The notes: a model not told the origin generated them from the sequence alone. 64,000 nucleotides of DNA from Vampirovibrio sp041737375 (GCF_041737375.1 NZ_JBGSRV010000010.1:310001-374000); one strand, 5' to 3'; positions 1 to 8,963 are shown, counted from the stretch's first letter. Numbers and translations are program-made.

Positions 1-1
1 C

Positions 2-1885
2 ATACTGCTGGGGCCAAACGCGCTTAATTTGGTGCGAATGGATGAAATCCAGACCATGGCCCAAATCGGAATTATTTTTTTATTATTTATTGTGGGCCTG
101 GATTTATCGGTGGATAAATTACGGCAGCTCCGCTATCAGGCCCCATTGGCCGGTATTTTACAACTCGGTTTCACCACCCTGATTCTCACCTTCGCCTTGC
201 GCTATCTAGCCGCCTTTCCTTGGCAATTGGCCTTTCTGCTGGGATCAATTCTGTCGCTCAGCAGCACCGCCATCGTACTCAAAAGCCTGGAAGAACACCG
301 GGAAATTGATTCCGATCATGGCCGTCTGATTCTGGGCATCCTCATTATTCAGGACTTGTCTATTATCCCGCTCATGGCGCTGGTACCATCCTTAACCCAG
401 CCCTTTCACCCCAGTACCGCATCGGAGCTTGGGTGGGTGCTGGGCAAGGCATTGTTATTTGGAGCTATTGCGGTCGCTATCAGCTTAAAACTGGTGCCTG
501 TTTTTCTGGATCGACTGGCCTCCACCAACAAAAAAGAAGTATTTACACTGGCGCTGGTCTGTACCGGATTGGGCATGGCCCTCATTACCCACCTGCTTGG
601 GCTTTCTTATGAGGCCGGAGCCTTTGTGGCGGGCCTTTCTCTGAGCAGAAGCCTGTTTTGCCGTCAAATCATCTCTGATAGCAAGGCATTTCGAGACGTT
701 TTTATCACCCTGTTTTTTGTTTCCATGGGCCTATTGTTTGATATCAGATTCCTGATCCAGCATATCTGGCTGGTGGCTGGGGTCACCCTATTTTTAATTT
801 TGCTAAAGGCGGCTTGTGCCTATGCTGCGGTGCGGGTTCTAAAATTTCCAAACCGCACCGCCCTGTGGGCAGGGCTGTCTTTGTTTCAGGTAGGAGAGTT
901 CTCCTTTGTATTGCTGGGCCGAACACTGGATACGGTGAGCCATGTACCAGACTGGGAGAAACTGCTCAGCTTCTGGAATCCGCTTTTGATTAACGCCATT
1001 ATTATTTCCATGTTCCTCACCCCGCTAGTGCTACGGGCATTGCACCGCATGACCGCCCCTTACCTAAGGGCCAGACTGAAAAAGGCCGAGGGAACACTGG
1101 CCGCCCTGGAAGAGTTGGAAAGCCCGACCAATCGGGTGATCATTGCGGGCTATGGACCCATTGCACGCAATTTAGCCACCGCCCTGGCCGAAAAAGATAT
1201 TCCCTACACTATTGTGGAGATGAACCTGAAAACCATTCGAAAATTAAAGGCCAAAGGGGTTTCCTGCCTCTATGGCGATATTTCTCGCCCCGAGATACTG
1301 GAAGACGCCGGAATCGCCAAAAGCAACATTCTGGTCATTACATTCCCGGACACCCGAACCGCTGAAGCCACCATACAACTGGCCAAGCAACTCAATCCTG
1401 GCATCCACGCCATGGTGCGCTCCCGCTACCGGGTGGATGTGGATCGCCTGCATCGCATCGGGGTAGACAGCGTCATTCATGAAGAGTTTGAAACCAGTGT
1501 CAGCTTTATTTTCAACATTATGAATCACATGAAATACCCGGTTTTAGAAACGGATCGACTCATCGCAAAGGTTCGAAGTCTTGAAAGTAAGCTCCATCCA
1601 GAAGCGGTCAGCAGCAAACATCCCATGTTTGGTCGGTTTAGCCTGTTGGAAGGCACTCAGATAGAATGGCTGGAAGTGGGCGCAGCGTGTACGTTGATTG
1701 GTAAAAGCCTTAAGGATGCCAAAATCCGGGAAAAAACAGGCGTCAATATTATTGCAGTAGTACAAGCCGCCGATCAATCCCAAGTGGCCGCCGATCCAGA
1801 CTTAATGCTGTCGGCGCAGGATGTACTGGTGGCTTTGGGCAACCTGTCACAGCTCCAGGCGCTGGAAAGCCTGCTATATAAGTAG
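2..1885 (+). CDS. Kef-type cation/proton antiporter with RCK domains (5' partial)
   Basis: CPA2-family monovalent cation:proton antiporter of the KefB/KefC type, an inner-membrane protein exchanging K+ or Na+ for H+. The reading frame is open from base 2. The first in-frame start (TTG at 29) lies inside a conserved stretch (LLGPNALNLV, then IGIIFLLFIVGLDLS) that in this family sits after the first membrane helix, so the true start is off the left edge. About twelve hydrophobic segments fill the first ~350 residues. A TrkA-N/RCK domain with an NAD-type GYGPIA motif follows, then a C-terminal TrkA-C-like domain ending near the stop. The RCK domains suggest gating by a nucleotide ligand. Family assignment is firm; the transported ion is not determinable. 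Confidence 0.93.
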   Translation: MLLGPNALNLVRMDEIQTMAQIGIIFLLFIVGLDLSVDKLRQLRYQAPLAGILQLGFTTLILTFALRYLAAFPWQLAFLLGSILSLSSTAIVLKSLEEHREIDSDHGRLILGILIIQDLSIIPLMALVPSLTQPFHPSTASELGWVLGKALLFGAIAVAISLKLVPVFLDRLASTNKKEVFTLALVCTGLGMALITHLLGLSYEAGAFVAGLSLSRSLFCRQIISDSKAFRDVFITLFFVSMGLLFDIRFLIQHIWLVAGVTLFLILLKAACAYAAVRVLKFPNRTALWAGLSLFQVGEFSFVLLGRTLDTVSHVPDWEKLLSFWNPLLINAIIISMFLTPLVLRALHRMTAPYLRARLKKAEGTLAALEELESPTNRVIIAGYGPIARNLATALAEKDIPYTIVEMNLKTIRKLKAKGVSCLYGDISRPEILEDAGIAKSNILVITFPDTRTAEATIQLAKQLNPGIHAMVRSRYRVDVDRLHRIGVDSVIHEEFETSVSFIFNIMNHMKYPVLETDRLIAKVRSLESKLHPEAVSSKHPMFGRFSLLEGTQIEWLEVGAACTLIGKSLKDAKIREKTGVNIIAVVQAADQSQVAADPDLMLSAQDVLVALGNLSQLQALESLLYK

Positions 1886-1897
1886 CGATTGAGCGGC

Positions 1898-1924
1898 TTG
1901 CCATAATTTTGTTTATGCTAAAAT
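1898..1924 (+). promoter_or_regulatory. Putative promoter of the rimP-infB cluster
   Basis: TTGCCA at 1898-1903, then 15 bp, then TAAAAT at 1919-1924 preceded by TGC (an extended -10). It sits just after the antiporter stop and upstream of a strong hairpin. Only about 25 bp separate that hairpin from rimP, so a promoter upstream of the hairpin is needed unless transcription reads through from the antiporter. The short spacer keeps confidence low. Confidence 0.4.
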
Positions 1925-1948
1925 CACAAATACTTCTTGATGATGGTC

Positions 1949-1986
1949 AGAAGTGGGTCAATTTTTTCTGGACCCACTTCTTTTCT
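1949..1986 (+). terminator. Rho-independent terminator or attenuator before rimP
   Basis: Perfect 11-bp inverted repeat (AGAAGTGGGTC / GACCCACTTCT) with an 11-nt loop at 1949-1981, followed by a short T-rich run. It can end antiporter transcripts. The apparent promoter lies upstream of it, so it may also act as an attenuator in the leader of the rimP-nusA-infB transcript. Confidence 0.75.
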
Positions 1987-2008
1987 TAAGGAGGGAATTC
2001 GCTGAACG

Positions 2009-2671
2009 GTGAATGTCCAATCTCCTCATCAAGTGTTCATTAATCTCTCAGGAGTGCTTTATCCCAATATGAAAAACGCGCCGGTCAAACCGATCCAGTT
2101 CAAACCGGAACAGATTCAGGACATTCAGCAAGCGGTTTTCAGCTTGGCGGAAACACACCTGGACGAAAAATATTTTCTGGTTGATACCGTCTTTGAAAAA
2201 GAGATGGGTTACTGGTACCTGCGCTTATATGTGGATTTAAAAGAAGGCTCTATCTCCATTAGCGAGTGCGAGGCCATTAGCCGTTCGCTAGATACTCTGA
2301 TTGAAGCCCTTCCTTCGCTTACCGATGCCGCCTACTTCCTTGAAGTCAGTTCTCCGGGGCTTTTTCGCCCCATTAAAACTGAGCGTGAGTTCGCCTTTTA
2401 TCAGGGAGAACCAGTGCGCATCACCGGGACACCGGACATTAAGAACAAAAAGAAAGCCGCTAAAACCCTGGTATCAGACTTGCCAACGGTGGCCGAAGGC
2501 ACGTTGCAAGGCTATGACGTAGCCAAACAGGCACTAAGCCTGAAAGACCCCAAAACGGGCAAGCTTTTTGAAGTATGTCTGGACCCCAGCCAATCCGTTT
2601 ACCTGAACCCTGTCATTCGATTCCCGGAAGAAGAGGATTTAACCGCTTCAACCGAGAGTGACACCCTATAA
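2009..2671 (+). CDS. rimP: Ribosome maturation factor RimP
   Basis: RimP assists maturation of the 30S subunit in the cytoplasm. The protein (220 aa from GTG at 2009) carries the family signature LEVSSPGLFRPI after an N-terminal alpha/beta domain (VDTVFEKEMG...LRLYVDL) and is followed by the SH3-like C-terminal domain. It is longer than the usual ~150-200 aa because of about 25 extra N-terminal residues and an acidic tail. The GTG has an AAGGAGGG sequence upstream with a long spacer. An ATG at 2069 (AGGAG upstream, also long spacing) would remove 20 residues and is a credible alternative start. It is the first gene of the nusA-infB cluster, the usual bacterial order. Confidence 0.92.
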   Translation: MNVQSPHQVFINLSGVLYPNMKNAPVKPIQFKPEQIQDIQQAVFSLAETHLDEKYFLVDTVFEKEMGYWYLRLYVDLKEGSISISECEAISRSLDTLIEALPSLTDAAYFLEVSSPGLFRPIKTEREFAFYQGEPVRITGTPDIKNKKKAAKTLVSDLPTVAEGTLQGYDVAKQALSLKDPKTGKLFEVCLDPSQSVYLNPVIRFPEEEDLTASTESDTL

Positions 2672-2716
2672 ATTTATCTGAATTATCAACCTATAAACAG
2701 GAGGTACGCCCTAACC

Positions 2717-4057
2717 ATGATTAAAGTTGGCCCCGCGTTAATGGAACACGCTGAACAACTGGAACGGGAACGTGGCATCCCTAGGGACGTAGTCATTTCC
2801 TCTTTGAAAGAAGCCATGCTGGCTGCTTATAAACGGTATGCCAAGCTGGAAACCCTGACTGGCCACGAGTGCCGACTCAACGAGAAATCTGGCGAAATTG
2901 GTATTTATGAGTTGAAGCGGGTGGTCAAAGTCCTCAGCGATCCTGAGGATGTGGAATTTGACGAAGAAGGCGAAGAGATTCCCAAAGAGCCTGAAATCGA
3001 GCTGAAGGAAGCCCGCAAAATCAAGCCCGATGTGGAATTGAACGATATTTTGGAAATTGAGGTTACCCCCGATGAATTTGGCCGGATTGCCGCCCAGTCC
3101 GCCAAACAGGTCATTACCCAAAGAATTCGGGAAGCCGAGAAAAAACTGGTTCAAAAAGAATTTGAAGAAAAGCGTGGCTCCGTCACCACGGCTATTGTTC
3201 AGCGAATTGAAGGCCGCAACGTGATTGTGAACATCGGCAAATCCGAAGCCATTTTGCCGCCTAAAGAGCAGTTGCCTTCAGAATACTACCGGGTTGGCAA
3301 CAAGCTACGGGTATATGTGCTGGACTTGAAAGATTCCGGCAGAGTGCCTCAAATTCTGGTTTCTCAAGCCCATGCCGCCATGGTAAAGGAAGTGTTTGAA
3401 CTGGAAGTTCCTGAAATTGAGGACGGACTGGTTGAAATCAAAAGCATTGCCCGTGAAGCCGGTTTCAGAACCAAAGTGGCTGTTATTTCTCACGATCCTG
3501 ACGTAGACGCCCAAGGCGCCTGCATTGGAACACGGGGAAGCCGGATTCAGGCCATTGTTAATGAATTGAAGAACGAAAAAATTGACATTATCCGCTGGTC
3601 ACCGGATCCTATGGAGTTTATCGTGCATGCGCTTGCTCCTGCCAAAATCATCCGGGTTTTGATTATGCACGATCCCTGTCAAGCCCGTGGCTTGGTGATT
3701 GTTCCAGACGATCAACTGTCTCTAGCCATTGGCAGAGAAGGTCAAAACGTCCGCTTGGCCGCCAAACTCACTGGATTCAAGCTGGATATTAAAAGCATCA
3801 GCCAAATTGAACAAGAAGGCGGCCTTGCTTACTTTGAGCAGATGGCGGCCCCGCCTGCCGAATACATGCAGGATCCTGAAGGTATGGAAATGCAGATGGA
3901 TGTTGACGGGCACCCCATTCCCGTTGCGGCCGGAGAGTTCTCGCCAGAAGCCGAAGATAGTTCAGCCCATTTGGAGCCTGCTGATGAGCTTTCAGCAGAA
4001 GCAACTGCGCCCGATGTAGAGGCAGTGGCTGAAGAAACAGAAAAAGAAGAGGCTTAA
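2717..4057 (+). CDS. nusA: Transcription termination/antitermination factor NusA
   Basis: NusA binds RNA polymerase and nascent RNA and modulates pausing, termination and antitermination. The 446-aa protein shows the N-terminal polymerase-binding domain (to ~140), an S1 domain (~150-215), and two KH domains with IGTRGSRIQAI near 270 and AIGREGQNVRLAAKLTGF near 337. It ends in an acidic Glu/Ala-rich tail of ~70 residues in place of the AR repeats of the E. coli protein. An AGGAGG Shine-Dalgarno sequence lies at about 2699-2704, ahead of the ATG. It sits 45 bp after rimP and 18 bp before ylxR, consistent with one transcript. Confidence 0.97.
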   Translation: MIKVGPALMEHAEQLERERGIPRDVVISSLKEAMLAAYKRYAKLETLTGHECRLNEKSGEIGIYELKRVVKVLSDPEDVEFDEEGEEIPKEPEIELKEARKIKPDVELNDILEIEVTPDEFGRIAAQSAKQVITQRIREAEKKLVQKEFEEKRGSVTTAIVQRIEGRNVIVNIGKSEAILPPKEQLPSEYYRVGNKLRVYVLDLKDSGRVPQILVSQAHAAMVKEVFELEVPEIEDGLVEIKSIAREAGFRTKVAVISHDPDVDAQGACIGTRGSRIQAIVNELKNEKIDIIRWSPDPMEFIVHALAPAKIIRVLIMHDPCQARGLVIVPDDQLSLAIGREGQNVRLAAKLTGFKLDIKSISQIEQEGGLAYFEQMAAPPAEYMQDPEGMEMQMDVDGHPIPVAAGEFSPEAEDSSAHLEPADELSAEATAPDVEAVAEETEKEEA

Positions 4058-4075
4058 ACACTTGCGGAGGCAGTT

Positions 4076-4345
4076 TTGCCGAATACTCCATACCGCCAAT
4101 GTATAAATTGTCGTCAACTCCTTCCTAGAGAAGGGATGCTTCGCCTTACCAGCGATGGCAGTCACCACTTTTCAATTGATGGAAACCCGCCTTTACAAGG
4201 ACGATCCGCCTACGCTTGCAGGGATAAAACCTGTCTGGCTGAGGCATTAAAGGCGAAGAAGTTTCAGCGGACGTTGAAAAGAGGGATCCCGGATGCTATA
4301 TTGGAAGCCTTGAATGACCAACTGAAAGGAATCACCTCACTGTGA
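4076..4345 (+). CDS. ylxR: YlxR family RNA-binding protein (DUF448)
   Basis: Small (89 aa) YlxR-type protein, commonly found between nusA and infB. Members are predicted or shown to bind RNA, and some act as regulators or RNase P-associated factors. Visible signatures are CINCRQLLPREGMLRL near the start, then GRSAYACRDKTC, then a basic helix AKKFQRTLKRG. The start is TTG at 4076, with GGAGG 5-7 nt upstream. The last four bases overlap the GTG start of infB (GTGA), which indicates translational coupling. Confidence 0.92.
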   Translation: MPNTPYRQCINCRQLLPREGMLRLTSDGSHHFSIDGNPPLQGRSAYACRDKTCLAEALKAKKFQRTLKRGIPDAILEALNDQLKGITSL

Positions 4346-6837
4346 CGTCCCCAAAAGTAAGAGTCCACGAAATATCTAAAATCCTGGGTGTCAGCAATGC
4401 CACAGTGATTGATTTACTTGCCCGTGACCATGGTGTCCAGGTCAAAAGCCACTCCAGCACTGTTGAACAACCGGTTGCCGATCGCTTGATCACAAAATTC
4501 AAATCAGCCGGTGCTAAACCACCGGAAGTAAAAAAAGAACCGGCCAAGCCACAGCCAATTGATAAAAACGTTGATAAAAAAGTGGCGCCGTCCGAAAAAC
4601 AGCCCAACGAAACAGTGGCGCCTAAAGCCACTGAGGCAGCAATCGAAAAGCCAGCGGCCTCAGCGGCTCAGTTGCCCCCTCAGGCACCTCAACGGCAAGA
4701 GCCGCCCAACCAACCGGGACAAGGATATCAAGGCGGACAGCCTAGCCGTCCAGGACAAGGATATCAAGGTGGACAACCCGGCCAGCCGGGACAAGGGTAT
4801 CAAGGCGGACAGCCTAGCCGTCCGGGACAAGGGTATCAGGGTGGACAGCCTAGCCGTCCGGGACAAGGATATCAAGGTGGGCAAAACCGTCCGGGGCAAA
4901 CAGGACAAAGGCCACAGGGAGGTCAAGGACGCCCTCAAGGTCGTCCCTCAGGTCAGCAAACCCGTCGTCCCTCTCCTCATGAACTTCGTATCAACGCTCG
5001 CCAGAAAAAAGAAGAAGAGCAAGCCGCTATTGATGCGTTGCCGAAGGTCACCAGTATTGATGAGCCCATTGTGGTTCGTGATTTAGCGGTAAAACTGCGC
5101 TTGCGGGATACCGAGGTCATCAAGCATTTATTCATGAAAGGGATGATGGTTACTGTTAACCAGACTCTGGATGTGGATTTTGCCAAAGGGGTGGCCAAAG
5201 AATTCGGATTTGAAATTGAAGAAACCGCCAAAGTAAAACATGAAGGCGAATACAGCCACTTGGGCGCTGAAAGCAAAAAGCTGGACGAGACCAAGTTCCA
5301 CAACCTGATAGGTCGGGGGCCGGTAGTTTCCATTATGGGTCACGTTGACCACGGAAAAACCACCTTGCTGGACTCCATTCGGGAAAGTCGCCACAAAGTA
5401 GTCGACAGCGAAGCAGGCGGCATCACCCAAAGCATCGGTGCTTACACCGTTGAAAAGGGCGAACAGAAAATTGTATTTTTAGACACGCCCGGCCACGAAG
5501 CGTTTACCTCCATGCGGATGAGAGGCGCGCAAGCGACCGATATCGCCATTTTGGTAGTCGCCGCCGATGATGGCGTCATGCCTCAGACCATTGAGGCCAT
5601 TAACCACGCCAAAGCCGCCAAAATTCCCATTATTGTGGCCGTTAACAAAATTGACAAAGCCGATGCCGATCCCGACCGGGTGTTGGTGCAGTTGGCCGAT
5701 TATGGACTCTCCTCTGAGAAATGGGGCGGTGATACGCTGACCGTAGAAGTAAGCGCCCTGCAAAAGCTGGGGCTGGATGATTTGCTGGATTCAATCCTGC
5801 TGGTGTCCGAGTTGTTAGAGCTAAAAGCCGATTCCACCGTGCCGGGAGAAGGCGTCATCATTGAAGCGCAGCTTGACAAGAGAATGGGACCAGTGGCCAC
5901 AGCACTGGTACAAAACGGAAACCTGAAAGTTGGCGACAACGTTCTGATTGGTTCTGTTGGCGGACGAGTCCGCGCCTTGATTGATGATCATGGATTGCGC
6001 ATTCAACAGGCAGGGCCTGCCACCCCGGTTGAAATTCTGGGACTGGACGGTGTGCCGAACGCGGGCGATGCGTTCCGGGTGGTACGAAACGACAAGGAAT
6101 TCAAGCAAGCCCTGGCCACCGGCAAACAAAGAGACCGGGATCAGCGCATTGGGGTGAGTCGTTCGGTGGCAGCGGGCTTTAGTGGCCGTTCTGAAATCGA
6201 GAGCGATAACGCCGTCAAGGAAAATCAATTCAACCTGCTGGTTAAAGCAGACACCCAAGGCTCACTGGAAGCCGTGGTGGAAGTATTGCAACGGATGACC
6301 AGCGATGAAGTGAAAATTAACATTGTGCACAGCGCCACTGGCGATATTTCCGAAGCGGATGTGATGTTGGCGTCCACAGCCAACGCGCTGGTTATTGCCT
6401 TTAACGCCAAAATTGACGCCACCCCTCAACGTTTGGCCGAACAAGAAGGCGTTAATATCAAGCGCTACGAAGTGATTTATCACATCACCGAAGAGATTGA
6501 AAAATGGGTGCTTGGCCAATTGGAGCCGGAAACCGAAGAAGTGCATATGGGTTCTGCCGAAGTTCGCCAAATTTTCAAGGTGGGCAAAGCCAGTGTCATT
6601 GCAGGTTGTATGGTTACCACTGGTAAGCTGATTCGCAATGCCAAAGCAGTCGTTCAGCGCGGGGGCAAGGAAGTTTACTCCGGTACGCTCAACAACCTCA
6701 AGCGATTCAAGGACGATGTAAAAGAAGTGGCCACCGGGTATGAATGCGGCATTTCCTTTGACAAGTTTCATGACTTGCAAGAAGGCGATGTGGTTGATAT
6801 CTTCACCACCAAAGCGCTGGAAAGAACCTCTCTTTAA
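4342..6837 (+). CDS. infB: Translation initiation factor IF-2
   Basis: IF-2 is the GTPase that places fMet-tRNA on the 30S subunit and promotes subunit joining. The 831-aa product has an N-terminal IF2_N helical module (1-52), a Pro/Gln/Gly-rich linker with tandem 12-residue repeats (about 125-183), a second IF2_N-like module (~235-285), and the G domain. The G domain shows GHVDHGKTT at 333, GGITQSIGAY, DTPGH at 381 and NKID at 435. Beta-barrel and C-terminal tRNA-binding domains follow. The GTG start at 4342 overlaps the ylxR stop. The linker repeat is the only unusual feature. Confidence 0.98.
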   Translation: MTSPKVRVHEISKILGVSNATVIDLLARDHGVQVKSHSSTVEQPVADRLITKFKSAGAKPPEVKKEPAKPQPIDKNVDKKVAPSEKQPNETVAPKATEAAIEKPAASAAQLPPQAPQRQEPPNQPGQGYQGGQPSRPGQGYQGGQPGQPGQGYQGGQPSRPGQGYQGGQPSRPGQGYQGGQNRPGQTGQRPQGGQGRPQGRPSGQQTRRPSPHELRINARQKKEEEQAAIDALPKVTSIDEPIVVRDLAVKLRLRDTEVIKHLFMKGMMVTVNQTLDVDFAKGVAKEFGFEIEETAKVKHEGEYSHLGAESKKLDETKFHNLIGRGPVVSIMGHVDHGKTTLLDSIRESRHKVVDSEAGGITQSIGAYTVEKGEQKIVFLDTPGHEAFTSMRMRGAQATDIAILVVAADDGVMPQTIEAINHAKAAKIPIIVAVNKIDKADADPDRVLVQLADYGLSSEKWGGDTLTVEVSALQKLGLDDLLDSILLVSELLELKADSTVPGEGVIIEAQLDKRMGPVATALVQNGNLKVGDNVLIGSVGGRVRALIDDHGLRIQQAGPATPVEILGLDGVPNAGDAFRVVRNDKEFKQALATGKQRDRDQRIGVSRSVAAGFSGRSEIESDNAVKENQFNLLVKADTQGSLEAVVEVLQRMTSDEVKINIVHSATGDISEADVMLASTANALVIAFNAKIDATPQRLAEQEGVNIKRYEVIYHITEEIEKWVLGQLEPETEEVHMGSAEVRQIFKVGKASVIAGCMVTTGKLIRNAKAVVQRGGKEVYSGTLNNLKRFKDDVKEVATGYECGISFDKFHDLQEGDVVDIFTTKALERTSL
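4714..4890 (+). repeat. 36-bp tandem repeats in the infB linker
   Basis: Four consecutive 36-bp units (starting 4714, 4750, 4786 and 4822) and a fifth shortened unit (4858-4890) encode the 12-residue motif PGQGYQGGQPSR with small variations. The units are close to identical at DNA level, which suggests recent duplication or slippage. The repeat number may vary between strains. Confidence 0.95.
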
Positions 6838-6881
6838 CTTTAAACCCATTGGTTGACGTGCTAAATGATGAAAAAATCGTC

Positions 6882-6887
6882 TATAAT
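6882..6887 (+). promoter_or_regulatory. Putative -10 element upstream of rbfA
   Basis: A consensus TATAAT lies in the 118-bp gap between infB and rbfA. TTGACG at 6853-6858 is 23 bp away, too far for a standard -35, so only the -10 is proposed. It would give rbfA and the following gene their own transcript. Confidence 0.4.
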
Positions 6888-6955
6888 TTTGTGACGCAAT
6901 CCAATCGGGAAGTTCGGTTTTAAAACAACAGAGATTAACTTCGGAGGATCTAGCC

Positions 6956-7324
6956 ATGGCCAACCGCAACGACTTCAGCCGGGCTGATAAAGTCAGAAAA
7001 GCTGTCATTCGTGAATTCAGCGACATTCTGGCGCACGAAATTAAAGATCCGGCGTTGGTGAATCAACTGATTTCCGTAACCGATGTTGAAGTCAGCGGCG
7101 ATCTGCGTCATGCCCGTGTTTTTGTGAGCATTATGGGCGACGAAGCCGTGCAAAACCAGGTGATGGATGTTCTGGAAGCGCAAACGCCCAAAATCCGCTC
7201 TGCGCTGGGCCAACGCATTCGGTTGCGCTACACCCCGGAAATTGATGTTCGGCTGGATAATTCTCTGGAGCGTGGATCGCGCGTCACCCAGCTGCTCAAC
7301 CAGATTTCTCGCGGCGAAGTTTAA
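6956..7324 (+). CDS. rbfA: Ribosome-binding factor A
   Basis: RbfA is a cold-shock-associated 30S assembly factor that acts on the 5' end of 16S rRNA. The 122-aa protein has the single KH-like fold expected: an N-terminal helix (RADKVRKAVIREFSDILAHE), then VSVTDVEVSGDLRHARVFVS and LRYTPEIDVRLDNSLERGSR. Length is normal for the family. The ATG at 6956 has CGGAGG at about 6943-6948. It follows infB at the standard position. A possible separate promoter precedes it. Confidence 0.96.
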   Translation: MANRNDFSRADKVRKAVIREFSDILAHEIKDPALVNQLISVTDVEVSGDLRHARVFVSIMGDEAVQNQVMDVLEAQTPKIRSALGQRIRLRYTPEIDVRLDNSLERGSRVTQLLNQISRGEV

Positions 7325-7384
7325 GCATTTTAGCCCACTGGGGCGTTTTAGGCTATCTTACACTGGAATGCCTGGGAGTTTTGC

Positions 7385-7939
7385 GTGTCTGAATCTATCC
7401 CAAAGCAGCGCTGGCATGACAATCGGGGAGACTTATCCCTGGCCATTGAGCTGCTGAAATCCATCCCAGCGAATCTTCGCCCCTACAGTGCGGCTGGATT
7501 GGGAGATCGGATGAATCAAGAATTTGAGGCCAGCGCCCTGCTGAGTGGCCTCAAATCGCTGGGAAAAGAGCGGATCATGGCGGTACACCAATCTCGAAAA
7601 AAGCGTCGCTGCTACGACCAAAACCCACACCTTCATCAAATTGTAAGCACATTGCTGGTATTGCCAGAAGCGGCTCAAGAATCGGTCGCCGCGGAATTCA
7701 TCGACTTTATTGGCCTGATGGTAGACTACATGGCCACCTGTGACGCCTTTGGAGCCACGCCCAAAGCGGAAGACCTTGATCAGATGAGACTATGCTATGT
7801 AGAAACCGGCTCAACAGCAGTGAAAGCCTACATTGAAGCCATCCATCAAGCCTACAACCAGACTATTGAATCGCCAGAAAGCTTGCCGGAACCGGATTTG
7901 ACCTTTACCGAAACGGGCGAGCCTCGCCTTCGATCGTAA
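7385..7939 (+). CDS. Conserved-looking hypothetical protein
   Basis: I do not recognise this 184-aa protein. The start is GTG at 7385 with GGGAG about 8 nt upstream. The sequence looks soluble and mostly helical. It has a basic middle (HQSRKKRRCYDQ near 70-80), a hydrophobic helical stretch (AAEFIDFIGLMVDYMATC), and an acidic, Pro-rich C-terminus. No signal peptide or membrane span is evident. It follows rbfA by 60 bp in the same direction, a place often taken by a DHH phosphoesterase or truB, but it resembles neither. Its end faces the pdxA-like gene 18 bp away. Confidence 0.75.
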   Translation: MSESIPKQRWHDNRGDLSLAIELLKSIPANLRPYSAAGLGDRMNQEFEASALLSGLKSLGKERIMAVHQSRKKRRCYDQNPHLHQIVSTLLVLPEAAQESVAAEFIDFIGLMVDYMATCDAFGATPKAEDLDQMRLCYVETGSTAVKAYIEAIHQAYNQTIESPESLPEPDLTFTETGEPRLRS

Positions 7940-7957
7940 TGGCATCCCCCCCAACGG

Positions 7958-8962
7958 CTAGCAACTGAGTACGGGTTCGGGCTTTGAGGGTAAGGAATTA
8001 CTAAGCTGAAAAGCGGCTTTGTACGCTTCAATCAGGCTACAGGGATCCGCAAGTCCTTGACCCACAATGTCGGGGGCCGTGCCGTGGCTAACCGAAGTGC
8101 GCAAAAAGGGCAAGCCAATGGTGATATTAACCGCGTTCAAGCCCGCCACCATTTTGAATGGAATCAGGCCCTGGTCGTGATAAGCCGCCACATAAGCATC
8201 ATAATGCAGCCGGTTAATGTCAAAATGGCGAAAAGCGGCATCGGCGGCAACCGGGGGCTCAATGCCAAAGCCGTATCGTTCCGATACCAGCTTTAGGGCG
8301 GGCTTCAAAATCCGCTCTTCTTCCTCACCGTCAATCTCTCCGGCATGAGGGTTCACCCCAAGCACACACAAGCGGGGGCTTTGAATTTTACAGGCCGACT
8401 GAAAAAACTCGGCCAGATTGGCCAAAGACTGGTTCACTTCCCGAATACTCAAGGTTTCCGACACTTTGCGCAAGGAAACATGCCGAGTGAGCAACAGCAT
8501 GCGGAAATGACGATACACAAACAGCATATCAGACTGATAGGGCTGCCCGTAGGCTTTGCGGGCCAAATGTTGCAGCATTTCGGTGTGCCCTGAATATGGC
8601 ACACCGGCCAACTGAAGATTTTCCTTGGAAATGGGACCAGTGACCAAGGCGTGGGCCTTGCCAGCCTGAATTTCGGAAACACTGGCCTCGATACTCTCGT
8701 AAGCCACTTGGCCCGGTGTTTTCCGATCGCTGGAATAGCGGATGTACTGGGTATTCTCGTAATCAAAGCGAGTACCTTCCGGCAGTTCAATACCCAAAGC
8801 GTCCGCCGTTTGCACCAGATTGGCGATATCGCCAAAAATGCGTAAATTCACCCCATCCTCTGGCAAAGCCGCTTGATGGGCCAGAAAACGAGCCGTGATT
8901 TCAGGCCCAATGCCAGTGGGGTCACCGATGGTGAGGCAAAATGTGTCTGAAACTGAGCGCAT
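7958..8962 (-). CDS. PdxA-family dehydrogenase (4-phosphohydroxythreonine or 4-phospho-D-threonate type)
   Basis: NAD-dependent, metal-binding dehydrogenase of the PdxA family. Signatures include GDPTGIGPEI at the N-terminus, GHTEMLQHLA, HAGEIDGEEEE, YHDQGLIPFKM, and a C-terminal SHGTAPDIVGQGLADP. With ATG at 8962 the product is 334 aa, matching E. coli PdxA length. In-frame ATGs at 8971 and 8989 overlap the upstream gene, and none has a clear Shine-Dalgarno sequence. Classic PdxA works in vitamin B6 synthesis. Here the gene directly follows a DUF1537 kinase, the arrangement known for PdxA2 enzymes that oxidise 4-phospho-D-threonate or -erythronate to give dihydroxyacetone phosphate. A catabolic role is therefore plausible, and a B6 role cannot be excluded. 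Confidence 0.93.
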   Translation of the reverse strand: MRSVSDTFCLTIGDPTGIGPEITARFLAHQAALPEDGVNLRIFGDIANLVQTADALGIELPEGTRFDYENTQYIRYSSDRKTPGQVAYESIEASVSEIQAGKAHALVTGPISKENLQLAGVPYSGHTEMLQHLARKAYGQPYQSDMLFVYRHFRMLLLTRHVSLRKVSETLSIREVNQSLANLAEFFQSACKIQSPRLCVLGVNPHAGEIDGEEEERILKPALKLVSERYGFGIEPPVAADAAFRHFDINRLHYDAYVAAYHDQGLIPFKMVAGLNAVNITIGLPFLRTSVSHGTAPDIVGQGLADPCSLIEAYKAAFQLSNSLPSKPEPVLSC

Positions 8963-8963
8963 A

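Noticed and set aside
4714..4890. CRISPR-like repeat array
   Set aside because: The 36-bp units are contiguous with no spacers and encode an in-frame protein repeat in infB.
6262..7026. Long reverse-strand open frame (254 codons) across the 3' end of infB and rbfA
   Set aside because: It lies antisense to two clearly conserved genes, has no recognisable domain and is a by-product of their codon bias.
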